Source: Amblyomma americanum
Lineage: Eukaryota; Arthropoda; Arachnida; Ixodida; Ixodidae
Direction: 5' to 3'
DNA length: 64,000 nucleotides
Assembly: GCF_052857255.1 (NCBI RefSeq)
Contig: NC_135504.1
Span: forward strand, 144,672,121 to 144,736,120
Both the position numbers and the translations under genes were made by a program. Under the pieces are notes generated by a model. It made no database searches, was not told the origin of the DNA, and worked only from the letters and a program-made list of their open reading frames with translations. Of the stretch, positions 25,040 through 37,400 are shown piece after piece; position 1 is the first letter of the stretch; the number at the start of each line of letters is the position of its first letter.

Positions 25040-27110
25040 GAATCTTGCTAGTTTCGATCTAAAACGATGCATTCCGTTGTTTTGAGCCAGAATACAAGTT
25101 TTCGCGCAGTTCGGAGAGAAAAAGTTTACAATTTTCTCTCGTCTGCTCGTCGATGACTTGTAAAATCGATGCTCGTGAATCTTGCTAGTTTCGATCTAAA
25201 ACGATGTATCCCGTTGTTTTGAGCCGGAATACAAGTTTTCGCGCGGTTCTGAGAGAAAAATTTTACACCTTTCTCTCGTCTACTCTTCGAAGACTTATAA
25301 AATCGATGCTCGTGAATCTTGCTAGTTTCGATCTAAAACGATGTATCCCGTTTTTTTGAGCCGGAATACAAGTTTTCGCGCAGTTCTGACAGAAAAAGTT
25401 TACACCTTTCTCTCGTCTACTCTTCGACGACGTGTAATATCGATGCTCGTGAATCTTGCTAGTTTCGATCTACAACGATGTATCTCGTTGTTTTGATTTG
25501 GAATAGAAGTTTTCGCGCAGTTCTGAGAGAAAAAGTTTACACCTTTCTCTCGTCTACTCTTCGAGGACTTGTGAAATCGATGCTCGTGAACCTTGCTAGT
25601 TTCGATGTACAACGATGTATCTCGTTGTTTTGAGCTGGAATAGAAGTTTTCGCGCAGTTCTGAGAGAAAAAGTTCACACCTTTCTCTCGTCTACTCTTCG
25701 AGGACTTGTAAAATCGATGCTCGTGAATCTTGCTAGTTTCGATCTAAAACGATGCATTTCGTTGTTTTGAGCCGGAATACAAGTTTTCGCGCAGTTCGGA
25801 GAGAAAAAGTTTACAATTTTCTCTCGTCTACTCGTCGACGACTTGTAAAATCGATGCTCGTGAATCTTGCTAGTTTCGATCTAAAACGATGTATCCCGTT
25901 GTTTTGAGCCGGAATACAAGTTTTCGCGCAGTTCTGAGAGAAAAAGTTTACACCTTTCTCTCGTCTACTCTTCGAAGACTTGTAAAATCGATGCTCGTGA
26001 ACCTTGCTAGTTTCGATCTAAAACGATATATCCCGTTGTTTTGAGCCGGAATACAAGTTTTCGTGCAGTTCTGAGAGAAAAAGTTTACACCTTTCTCTCG
26101 TCTACTCTTCGACGACTTGTAAAATCGATGCTCGTGAATCTTGCTAGTTTCAATCTAAAACGATGCATTTCGTTGTTTTGAGCCGGAATACAAGTTTTCG
26201 CGCAGTTCGGAGAGAAAAAGTTTACAATTTTCTCTCGTCTACTCGTCGACGACTTGTAAAATCGATGCTCGTGAATCTTGCTAGTTTCGATCTAAAACGA
26301 TGTATCCCGTTGTTTTGAGCCGGAATACAAGTTTTCGCGCAGTTCTGAGAGAAAAAGTTTACACCTTTCTCTCGTCTACTCTTCGAAGACTTGTAAAATC
26401 GATGCTCGTGAATCTTGCTAGTTTCGATCTAAAACGATGCATTCCGTTGTTTTGAGCCAGAATACAAGTTTTCGCGCAGTTCGGAGAGAAAAAGTTTACA
26501 ATTTTCTCTCGTCTACTCGTCGATGACTTGTAAAATCGATGCTCGTGAATCTTGCTAGTTTCGATCTAAAACGATGTATCCCGTTGTTTTGAGCCGGAAT
26601 ACAAGTTTTCGCGCAGTTCTGAGAGAAAAAGTTTACACCTTTCTCTCGTCTACTCTTCGAAGACTTATAAAATCGGTGCTCGTGAATCTTGCTAGTTTTG
26701 ATCTAAAACGATGTATCCCGTTTTTTTGAGCCGGAATACAAGTTTTCGCGCAGTTCTGAGAGAAAAAGTTTACACCTTTCTCTCGTCTACTCTTCGACGA
26801 CGTGTAATATCGATGCTCGTGAATCTTGCTAGTTTCGATCTACAACGATGTATCTCGTTGTTTTAATTTGGAATAGAAGTTTTCGCGCTGTTCTGAGAGA
26901 AAAAGTTTACACCTTTCTCTCGTCTACTCTTCGAGGACTTGTGAAATCAATGCTCGTGAACCTTGCTAGTTTCGATCTACAACGATGTATCTCGTTGTTT
27001 TGAGCTGGAATAGAAGTTTTCGCGCAGTTCTGAGAGAAAAAGTTCACACCTTTCTCTCGTCTACTCTTCGAGGACTTGTAAAATCGATGCTCGTGAATCT
27101 TGCTAGTTTC
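25040..27110. repeat. Segment repeated at 1,370 bp (10 monomers)
   Basis: The unusual GTTTTGATTTGGAATAG monomer at 25491 recurs as GTTTTAATTTGGAATAG at 26861, exactly 1,370 bp (10x137). The match covers about five monomers on each side (about 25,040-25,740 and 26,410-27,110) and includes GCATTCC/GAGCCAG, CTTATAAAATCG and GACGTGTAATATCG monomers. Between them lie five other monomers with GCATTTCG twice at 411 bp (25754 and 26165). TTCGGAGAG with ACAATTTTCTCTC, a later hallmark, is first seen near 25,110. Confidence 0.8.
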
Positions 27111-28470
27111 GATCTAAAACGATGAATCCCGTTGTTTTGAGCCGGAATACAAGTTTTCGCGCAGTTCTGAGAGAAAAAGTTTACACCTTTCTCTCGTCTA
27201 CTCTTCGAGACTTGTAAAATCGATGCTCGTGAATCTTGCTAGTTTCGATCTAAAACGATGAATCCTCTTGTTTTGAGCCGGAAGACAAGTTTTCGTGCAG
27301 TTCTGAAAGAAAAAGTTTACACCTTTCTCTCGTCTACTCTTCGACGACTTGTAAAATCGATGCTCGTGAACCTTGCTAGTTTCGATCTAAAACGATATAT
27401 CCCGTTGTTTTGAGCCGGAATACAAGTTTTCGTGCAGTTCTGAGAGAAAAAGTTTACACCTTTCTCTCGTCTACTCTTCGACGACTTGTAAAATCGATGC
27501 TCGTGAATCTTGCTAGTTTCGATCTAAAACGATGCATTTCGTTGTTTTGAGCCGGAATACAAGTTTTCGCGCAGTTCGGAGAGAAAAAGTTTACAATTTT
27601 CTCTCGTCTACTCGTCGATGACTTGTAAAATCGATGCTCGTGAATCTTGCTAGTTTCGATCTACAACGATGTATCTCGTTGTTTTTAGCTGGAATAGAAG
27701 TTTTCGCGCAGTTCTGAGAGAAAAAGTTTACACCTTTCTCTCGTCTACTCTTCGAGGACTTGTAAAATCTATGCTCGTGAATCTTGCTAGTTTCGATCTA
27801 CAACGATGTATCTCGTTGTTTTGAGCTGGAATAGAAGTTTTCGCGCAGTTCTGAGAGAAAAAGTTTACACCTTTCTCGTCTACTCTTCGAGGACTTGTAA
27901 AATCGACGCTCGTGAATCTTGCTAGTTTCAATCTAAAACGATGTAACCCGTTGTTCTGAGCCGGAATACAAGTTCTGACGCAGTTCTGAGAGAAAAAGTT
28001 TACACCTTTCTCTCGGCTACTCTTCGACGACTTGTAAAATCAATGCTCGTGAACCTTGCTAGTTTCGATCTACAACGATGTATCTCGTTGTTTTGAGCTG
28101 GAATAGAAGTTTTCGCGCAGTTCTGAGAGAAAAAGTTCACACCTTTCTCTCGTCTACTCTTCGAGGACTTGTAAAATCGATGCTCGTGAATCTTGCTAGT
28201 TTCGACCTAAAACGATGTATCACGTTGTTTTGAGCCGGAATACAAGCTTTCGTGCAGTTCTGAGAGAAAAAGTTTACACCTTTCTCTCGTTTACTCTTCG
28301 ACGAGTTGTAAAAACGATGCTCGTGAATCTTGCTAGTTTCGATCTAAAACGATGTATTCCGTTGTTTTGAGCCGGAATACAAGTTTTCGCGCAGTTCTGA
28401 GAGAAAACGTTTACACCTTTCTCTCGTCTACTCTTCGTCGACTAGTATAATCGATGCTCGTGAATCTTGC
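27111..28470. repeat. Mosaic monomers joining the E and F blocks
   Basis: This stretch mixes the main right-half types: GAATCCTC with GGAAGAC (about 27,260), ATATATCCCG (about 27,395), GCATTTCG (about 27,535), GTAACCC/TTCTGACGCAG (about 27,945), TATCACG (about 28,210) and GACTAGTATAATCG (about 28,440). One monomer near 27,865 has TTTCTCGTC, a 2-bp loss in the dyad arm. The order resembles parts of the 31-45 kb HOR but is not a complete unit. Confidence 0.65.
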
Positions 28471-29130
28471 TAGTTTCGATCTAAAACGATGTATCCCGTT
28501 GTTTTGAGCCGGAATGCAAGTTTTCGTGCAGTTATGAGAGAAAAAGTTTACACCTTTCTCTCGTCTACTCTTCGAGGACTGTTAAAATCGATGCTCTTGA
28601 ATCTTGCTAGTTTCGATCTAAAACGATGAATCCTGTTGTTTTGAGCCGGAATACAATTTTTCGCGCAGTTCTGTGAGAAAAAGTTTACACCTTTCTCTCG
28701 AATACTCTTCGACGACTTGTAAAATCGATGCTCGTGAATCTTGCTAGTTTCAATCTAAAACGATGTATCCCGTTGTTTTGAGCCGGAATACAAGTTTTCG
28801 TGCAGTTCTGAGAGAAAAAGTTTACACCTTTCTCCGTCTACTCTTCGACGACTTGTAAAATCGATGCTCGTGAATCTTGCTAGTTTCGATCTAAAACGAT
28901 GTATTCCGCTGTTTTGAGCCGGAATACAAGTTTTCGTGCAGTTCTGAGAGAAAAAGTTTAAACCTTTCTCTCGTCTACTCTTCGACGACTTGTAAATCGA
29001 TGCTCCTAAATTTTGCAAGTTTCGATCTAAAACGATATATTAGGCTGTTTTGAGCCGGAATACAAGTTTTCGCTCAGTTCTGAGAGAAAATGTTTACACC
29101 TTTCTCTCGTCTACTCGTCGACGACTTGTA
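28471..29130. repeat. Single early copy of the segment amplified at 45-53 kb
   Basis: This five-monomer run carries rare linked variants: GTTATGAGAG, GGACTGTTAAAATCG with GCTCTTG, GGAATACAATTTTTCG with CTGTGAG, a 1-bp-shorter TTTCTCCGTC, and TTGTAAATCGATGCTCC with AAATTTTGCAAG. The same run, almost base for base, occurs three times further right (from about 45,640, 49,880 and 52,200). Differences include TAGGCTG here against TTCCGCTG there, and GAATACTC against ACGTCTACTC. The continuation with CGCTCAG and AATGTTTAC (29,070) is also found near 36,880. Confidence 0.85.
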
Positions 29131-31040
29131 AAATCGATGCTCGTGAATCTTGCTATTTTTGATCTAAAACGATGTATACCGTTGTTTTGAGCCGGAATAC
29201 AAGTTTTCGCGCAGTTCTGAGAGAAAAAGTTTACACGTTTCTCTCGTCTACTCTTCGAGGACTTGTAAAATCGATGCTCTTGAATCTTGCTAGTTTCGAT
29301 CTAAAACGATGAATCCTCTTGTTTTGAGCCGGAAGACAAGTTTTCGTGCAGTTCTGAAAGAAAAAGTTTACACCTTTCTCTCGTCTACTCTTCGACGACT
29401 TGTAAAATCGATGCTCGTGAACCTTGCTAGTTTCGATCTAAAACGATATATCCCGTTGTTTTGAGCCGGAATACAAGTTTTCGCGCAGTTCTGAGAGAAA
29501 AAGTTTACACATTTCTCTCGTCTACTCTTCGAAGACTTGTAAAATCGATGCTCGTGAATCTTGCTAGTTTCGATCTAAAACGATGCATTCCGTTGTTTTG
29601 AGCCAGAATACAAGTTTTCGCGCAGTTCGGAGAGAAAAAGTTTACAATTTTCTCTCCTCAACTCGTCGATGACTTGTAAAATCGATGCTCGTGAATCTTG
29701 CTAGTTTCGATCTAAAACGATGTATCCCGTTGTTTTGAGCCGGAATACAAGTTTTCGCGCAGTTCTGAGAGAAAAAGTTTACACCTTTCTCTCGTCTACT
29801 CTTCGAAGACTTATAAAATCTGTGCTCGTGAATCTTGCTAGTTTCGATCTAAAACGATGTATCCCGTTGTTTTGAGCCGGAATACAAGTTTTCGCGCAGT
29901 TCTGAGAGAAAAAGTTTACACCTTTCTCTCGTCTACTCTTCGAAGACTTGTAAAATCGATGCTCGTGAATCTTGCTAGTTTCGATCTAAAACGATGCATT
30001 CCGTTGTTTTGAGCCAGAATACACGTTTTCGCGCAGTTCGGAGAGAAAAAGTTTACAATTTTCTCTCGTCTACTCGTCGATGACTTGTAAAATCGATGCT
30101 CGTGAATCATGCTAGTTTCGACCTAAAACGATGTATCCCGTTGTTTCGAGCCGGAATACAAGTTTTCGTGCAGTTCTGAGAGAAAAAGTTTACACCTTTC
30201 TCTCGTCTACTCTTCGACGACTTGTAAAATCAATGCTCGTGAATCTTGCTAGTTTCGATGTACAACGATGTATTCCATTTGTTTTGAGCCGGAATTCAAG
30301 TTTTCGTGCAGTTCTGAGAGAAAAAATTTACACCTTTCTCTCGTTTACTCTTCGACGAGTTGTAAAATCGATGCTCGTGAATCTTGCTAGTTTTGATCTA
30401 AAACGATGAATCCTCTTGTTTTGAGCCGGAAGACAAGTTTTCGTGCAGTTCTGAAAGAAAAAGTTTACACCTTTCTCTCGTCTACTCTTCGATGACTTGT
30501 AAAATCGATGCTCGTGAACCTTGCTAGTTTCGATCTAAAACGATATATCCCGTTGTTTTGAGCCGGAATACAAGTTTTCGTGCAGTTCTGAGAGAAAAAG
30601 TTTACACCTTTCTCTCGTCTACTCTTCGACGACTTGTAAAATCGATGCTCGTGAATCTTGCTAGTTTCGATCTAAAACGATGCATTTCGTTGTTTTGAGC
30701 CGGAATACAAGTTTTCGCGCAGTTCGGAGAGAAAAAGTTTACAATTTTCTCTCGTCTACTCGTCGACGACTTGTAAAATCGATGCTCGTGAATCTTGCTA
30801 GTTTCGATCTAAAACGATGTATCCCGTTGTTTTGAGCCGGAATACAAGTTTTCGCGCAGTTCTGAGAGAAAAAGTTTACACCTTTCTCTCGTCTACTCTT
30901 CGAAGACTTGTAAAATCGATGCTCGTGAATCTTGCTAGTTTCGATCTAAAACGATGCATTCCGTTGTTTTGAGCCAGAATACAAGTTTTCGCGCAGTTCG
31001 GAGAGAAAAAGTTTACAATTTTCTCTCGTCTACTCGTCGA
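29131..31040. repeat. Mosaic leading into the 24/25-monomer domain
   Basis: Types characteristic of the following HOR are present, such as GCATTCC/GAGCCAG with TTCGGAGAG, CTTATAAAATC and ATATATCCCG. The monomer near 29,150 reads CTATTTTTGATC and recurs near 36,960, so about 29,070-29,450 is a separate relative of the extra block in the G2 copy. A TATTCCATTTG monomer near 30,270 has a 1-bp insertion. Confidence 0.65.
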
Positions 31041-34000
31041 TGACATGTAAAATCGATGCTCGTGAATCTTGCTAGTTTCGATCTAAAACGATGTATCCCG
31101 TTGTTTTGAGCCGGAATACAAGTTTTCGCGCAGTTCTGAGAGAAAAAGTTTACACCTTTCTCTCGTCTACTCTTCGAAGACTTATAAAATCGGTGCTCGT
31201 GAATCTTGCTAGTTTCGATCTAAAACGATGTATCCCGTTTTTTTGAGCCGGAATACAAGTTTTCGCGCAGTTCTGAGAGAAAAAGTTTACACCTTTCTCT
31301 CGTCTACTCTTCGAAGACTTTTAAAATCGATGCTCGTGAATCTTGCTAGTTTCGATCTAAAACGATGCATTCCGTTGTTTTGAGCCAGAATACAAGTTTT
31401 CGCGCAGTTCGGAGAGAAAAAGTTTACAATTTTCTCTCCTCAACTCGTCGATGACTTGTAAAATCGATGCTCGTGAATCTTGCTAGTTTCGATCTAAAAC
31501 GATGTATCCCGTTGTTTTGAGCCGGAATACAAGTTTTCGCGCAGTTCTGAGAGAAAAAGTTTACACCTTTCTCTCGTCTACTCTTCGAAGACTTATAAAA
31601 TCTGTGCTCGTGAATCTTGCTAGTTTCGATCTACAACGATGTATCTCGTTGTTTTGAGCTGGAATAGAAGTTTTCGCGCAGTTCTGAGAGAAAAAGTTCA
31701 CACCTTTCTCTCGTCTACTCTTCGAGGACTTGTAAAATCGATGCTCGTGAATCTTGCTAGTTTCGACCTAAAACGATGTATCACGTTGTTTTGAGCCGGA
31801 ATACAAGTTTTCGTGCAGTTCTGAGAGAAAAAGTTTACACCTTTCTCTCGTTTACTCTTCGACGAGTTGTAAAAACGATGCTCGTGAATCTTGCTAGTTT
31901 CGATCTAAAACGATGTATTCCGTTGTTTTGAGCCGGAATACAAGTTTTCGCGCAGTTCTGAGAGAAAACGTTTACACCTTTCTCTCGTCTACTCTTCGTC
32001 GACTAGTATAATCGATGCTCGTGAATCTTGCTAGTTTCGATCTAAAACGATGTATTCCGTTGTTTTGATCCGGAATACAAGTTTTCGCGCAGTTCTGAGA
32101 GAAAAAATTTACACCTTTCTCTCGTCTACTCTTCGACGACTTGTAAAATCAATGCTCGTGAATCTTGCTAGTTTCGATCTACAACGATGTATCTCGTTGT
32201 TTTGAGCTGGAATAGAAGTTTTCGCGCAGTTCTGAGAGAAAGAGTTTACACCTTTCTCTCGTCTACTCTTCGAGGACTTGTAAAATCGATGCTCGTGAAT
32301 CTTGCTAGTTTCGATCTAAAACGATGAATCCTGTTGTTTTGAGCCGGAATACAAGTTTTCGTGCAGTTCTGAAAGAAAACGTTTACACCTTTTTCTCGTC
32401 TACTCTTCGGCGACTTGTAAAATCGATGCTCGTGAATCTTGCTAGTTTCGATCTAAAACGATGTATCCCGTTGTTTTGAGCCGGAATACAAGTTTTCGCG
32501 CAGTTCTGAGAGAAAAAGTTTAAACCTTTCTCTCGTCTACTCTTCGAAGACTTGTAAAATCGATGCTCGTGAATCTTGCTAGTTTCGATCTAAAACGATG
32601 TATTCCGTTGTTTTGAGCCGGAATACAAGTTTTCGCGCAGTTCGGAGGGAAAAAGTTTACAATTTTCTCTCGTCTACTCGTCGACGACTTGTAAAATCGA
32701 TGCTCGTGAATCTTGCTAGTTTCGATCTAAAACAATGTATCCCGTTGTTTTGAGCCGGAATACAAGTTTTCGCGCAGTTCTGAGAGAAAAAGTTTACACC
32801 TTTCTCTCGTCTACTCTTCGAGGACTTGTAAAATCGATGCTCGTGAATCTTGCTAGTTTCGATCTAAAACGATGTATTCCGTTGTTTTGAGCCGGAATAC
32901 AGGTTTTCGCGCAGTTCTGAGAGAAAACGTTTACACCTTTCTCTCGTCTACTCTTCGTCGACTAGTAAAATCGATGCTCGTGAATCTTGCTAGTTCCGAT
33001 CTAAAACGATGTATCCCGTTGTTTTGAGCCGGAATACAAGTTTTCGCGAAGTTCTGAGAGAAAAAATTTACACCTTTCTCTCGTCTACTCTTCGACGACT
33101 TGTAAAATCGATGCTCGTGAATCTTGCTAGTTTCGATCTAAAACGATGTATCCCGTTTTTTTGAGCCGGTATACAAGTTTTCGCGCAGTTCTGAGAAAAA
33201 AAGTTTACACCTTTCCCTCGTGTACTCATCGACGACTTGTAAAAGCGATGCTCGTGAATCTTGCTAGTTTCGATCTAAAACGATGTATCCCGTTGTTTTG
33301 AGCCGGAGAACAAGTTTTCGTGCAGTTCTGAGAGAAAAAGTTTACACCTTTCTCTCGTCTACTCTTCGAAGACTTATAAAATCTGTGCTCGTGAATCTTG
33401 CTAGTTTCAATCTAAAACGATGTATCCCGTTGTTTTGAGCCGGAATACAAGTTTTCGCGCAGTTCTGAGAGAAAAAGTTTACACCTTTCTCTCGTCTACT
33501 CTTCGAAGACTTGTAAAATCGATGCTCGTGAATCTTGCTAGTTTCGATCTAAAACGATGCATTCCGTTGTTTTGAGCCAGAATACACGTTTTCGCGCAGT
33601 TCGGAGAGAAAAAGTTTACAATTTTCTCTCGTCTACTCGTCAATGACTTGTAAAATCGATGCTCGTGAATCTTGCTAGTTTCGATCTAAAACGATGAATC
33701 CCGTTGTTTTGAGCCGGAATACAAGTTTTCGCGCAGTTCTGAGAGAAAAAGTTTACACCTTTCTCTCGTCTACTCTTCGAGGACTTGTAAAATCGATGCT
33801 CGTGAATCTTGCTAGTTTTGATCTAAAACGATGAATCCTCTTGTTTTGAGCCGGAAGACAAGTTTTCGTGCAGTTCTGAAAGAAAAAGTTTACACCTTTC
33901 TCTCGTCTACTCTTCGATGACTTGTAAACTCGATGCTCGTGAACCTTGCTAGTTTCGATCTAAAACGATATATCCCGTTGTTTTGAGCCGGAATACAAGT

Positions 34001-34465
34001 TTTCGTGCAGTTCTGAGAGAAAAAGTTTACACCTTTCTCTCGTCTACTCTTCGACGACTTGTAAAATCGATGCTCGTGAATCTTGCTAGTTTCGATCTAA
34101 AACGATGCATTTCGTTGTTTTGAGCCGGAATACAAGTTTTCGCGCAGTTCGGAGAGAAAAAGTTTACAATTTTCTCTCGTCTACTCGTCGACGACTTGTA
34201 AAATCGATGCTCGTGAATCTTGCTAGTTTCGATCTAAAACGATGTATCCCGTTGTTTTGAGCCGGAATACAAGTTTTCGCGCAGTTCTGAGAGAAAAAGT
34301 TTACACCTTTCTCTCGTCTACTCTTCGAAGACTTGTAAAATCGATGCTCGTGAATCTTGCTAGTTTCGATCTAAAACGATGCATTCCGTTGTTTTGAGCC
34401 AGAATACAAGTTTTCGCGCAGTTCGGAGAGAAAAAGTTTACAATTTTCTCTCGTCTACTCGTCGA
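31041..34465. repeat. 25-monomer higher-order repeat, copy G1 (3,425 bp)
   Basis: Copies in this domain are delimited by the TGACATG variant (31041, 34466, 38985, 42273). Internal landmarks are GTTTTGATCC at 32062 and GGTATAC about 1,108 bp later, a spacing identical in all four copies. G1 differs from the others in its first five monomers: it has CTCCTCAACTCG (about 31,435) and CTTATAAAATCTGTG (about 31,595) and lacks the GTAACCC monomer. It shares AAAACAATG (about 32,730), TTCGGAGGG (about 32,642) and TTTCAATCTAAAACG (about 33,405) with G3. Confidence 0.87.
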
Positions 34466-37400
34466 TGACATGTAAAATCGATGCTCGTGAATCTTGCTAG
34501 TTTCGATCTAAAACGATGTATCCCGTTGTTTTGAGCCGGAATACAAGTTTTCGCGCAGTTCTGAGAGAAAAAGTTTACACCTTTCTCTCGTCTACTCTTC
34601 GAAGACTTATAAAATCGGTGCTCGTGAATCTTGCTAGTTTCGATCTAAAACGATGTATCCCGTTTTTTTGAGCCGGAATACAAGTTTTCGCGCAGTTCTG
34701 AGAGAAAAGGTTTACACCTTTCTCTCGTCTACTCTTCGACGACTTGTAATATCGATGCTCGTGAATCTTGCTAGTTTCGATCTACAACGATGTATCTCGT
34801 TGTTTTGAGCTGGAATAGAAGTTTTCGCGCAGTTCTGAGAGAAAAAGTTTACACCTTTCTCTCGTCTACTCTTCGAGGACTTGTAAAATCGATGCTCGTG
34901 AATCTTGCTAGTTTCGATCTAAAACGATGTAACCCGTTGTTCTGAGCCGGAATACAAGTTCTGACGCAGTTCTGAGAGAAAAAGTTTACACCTTTCTCTC
35001 GTCTACTCTTCGACGACTTGTAAAATCAATGCTCGTGAACCTTGCTAGTTTCGATCTACAACGATGTATCTCGTTGTTTTGAGCTGGAATACAAGTTTTC
35101 GTGCAGTTCTGAGAGAAAAAGTTTACACCTTTCTCTCGTTTACTCTTCGACGAGTCGTAAAAACGATGCTCGTGAATCTTGCTAGTTTCGATCTAAAACG
35201 ATGTATTCCGTTGTTTTGAGCCGGAATACAAGTTTTCGCGCAGTTCTGAGAGAAAACGTTTACACCTTTCTCTCGTCTACTCTTCGTCGACTAGTATAAT
35301 CGATGCTCGTGAATCTTGCTAGTTTCGATCTAAAACGATGTATTCCGTTGTTTTGATCCGGAATACAAGTTTTCGCGCAGTTCTGAGAGAAAAAATTTAC
35401 ACCTTTCTCTCGTCTACTCTTCGACGACTTGTAAAATCAATGCTCGTGAATCTTGCTAGTTTCGATCTACAACGATGTATCTCGTTGTTTTGAGCTGGAA
35501 TAGAAGTTTTCGCGCAGTTCTGAGAGAAAGAGTTTACACCTTTCTCTCGTCTACTCTTCGAGGACTTGTAAAATCGATGCTCGTGAATCTTGCTAGTTTC
35601 GATCTAAAACGATGAATCCTGTTGTTTTGAGCCGGAATACAAGTTTTCGTGCAGTTCTGAAAGAAAACGTTTACACCTTTTTCTCGTCTACTCTTCGGCG
35701 ACTTGTAAAATCGATGCTCGTGAATCTTGCTAGTTTCGATCTAAAACGATGTATCCCGTTGTTTTGAGCCGGAATACAAGTTTTCGCGCAGTTCTGAGAG
35801 AAAAATTTTAAACCTTTCTCTCGTCTACTCTTCGAAGACTTGTAAAATCGATGCTCGTGAATCTTGCTAGTTTCGATCTAAAACGATGTATTCCGTTGTT
35901 TTGAGCCGGAATACAAGTTTTCGCGCAGTTCGGAGAGAAAAAGTTTACAATTTTCTCTCGTCTACTCGTCGACGACTTGTAAAATCGATGCTCGTGAATC
36001 TTGCTAGTTTCGATCTAAAACGATGTATCCCGTTGTTTTGAGCCGGAATACAAGTTTTCGCGCAGTTCTGAGAGAAAAAGTTTACACCTTTCTCTCGTCT
36101 ACTCTTCGAGGACTTGTAAAATCGATGCTCGTGAATCTTGCTAGTTTCGATCTAAAACGATGTATTCCGTTGTTTTGAGCCGGAATACAGGTTTTCGCGC
36201 AGTTCTGAGAGAAAACGTTTACACCTTTCTCTCGTCTACTCTTCGTCGACTAGTAAAATCGATGCTCGTGAATCTTGCTAGTTCCGATCTAAAACGATGT
36301 ATCCCGTTGTTTTGAGCCGGAATACAAGTTTTCGCGAAGTTCTGAGAGAAAAAATTTACACCTTTCTCTCGTCTACTCTTCGACGACTTGTAAAATCGAT
36401 GCTCGTGAATCTTGCTAGTTTCGATCTAAAACGATGTATCCCGTTTTTTTGAGCCGGTATACAAGTTTTCGCGCAGTTCTGAGAAAAAAAGTTTACACCT
36501 TTCCCTCGTGTACTCATCGACGACTTGTAAAAGCGATGCTCGTGAATCTTGCTAGTTTCGATCTAAAACGATGTATCCCGTTGTTTTGAGCCGGAGAACA
36601 AGTTTTCGTGCAGTTCTGAGAGAAAAAGTTTACACCTTTCTCTCGTCTACTCTTCGAGGACTTGTAAAATCGATGCTCGTGAATCTTGCTAGTTTCGATC
36701 TAAAACGATGAATCTCGTTGTTTTGAGCCGGAATACAAGTTTTCGCGCAGTTCTGAGAGAAAAAGTTTACACCTTTCTCTCGTCTACTGTTCGTCGACTA
36801 GTAAAATCGATGCTCGTGAATCTTGCTAGTTCCGATCTAAAACGATGTATCCCGTTGTTTTGAGCCGGAATACAAGTTTTCGCTCAGTTCTGAGAGAAAA
36901 TGTTTACACCTTTCTCTCGTCTACTCGTCGACGACTTGTAAAATCGATGCTCGTGAATCTTGCTATTTTTGATCTAAAACGATGTATACCGTTGTTTTGA
37001 GCCGGAATACAAGTTTTCGCGCAGTTCTGAGAGAAAAAGTTTACACGTTTCTCTCGTCTACTCTTCGAGGACTTGTAAAATCGATGCTCTTGAATCTTGC
37101 TAGTTTCGATCTAAAACGATGAATCCTCTTGTTTTGAGCCGGAAGACAAGTTTTCGTGCAGTTCTGAAAGAAAAAGTTTACACCTTTCTCTCGTCTACTC
37201 TTCGACGACTTGTAAAATCGATGCTCGTGAACCTTGCTAGTTTCGATCTAAAACGATATATCCCGTTGTTTTGAGCCGGAATACAAGTTTTCGTGCAGTT
37301 CTGAGAGAAAAAGTTTACACCTTTCTCTCGTCTACTCTTCGACGACTTGTAAAATCGATGCTCGTGAATCTTGCTAGTTTCGATCTAAAACGATGCATTT

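Noticed and set aside
25400..25500. GTTTTGATTTGGAATAG monomer as a transposon edge
   Set aside because: It is a normal-length monomer with two or three substitutions, in phase on both sides and duplicated at 1,370 bp.
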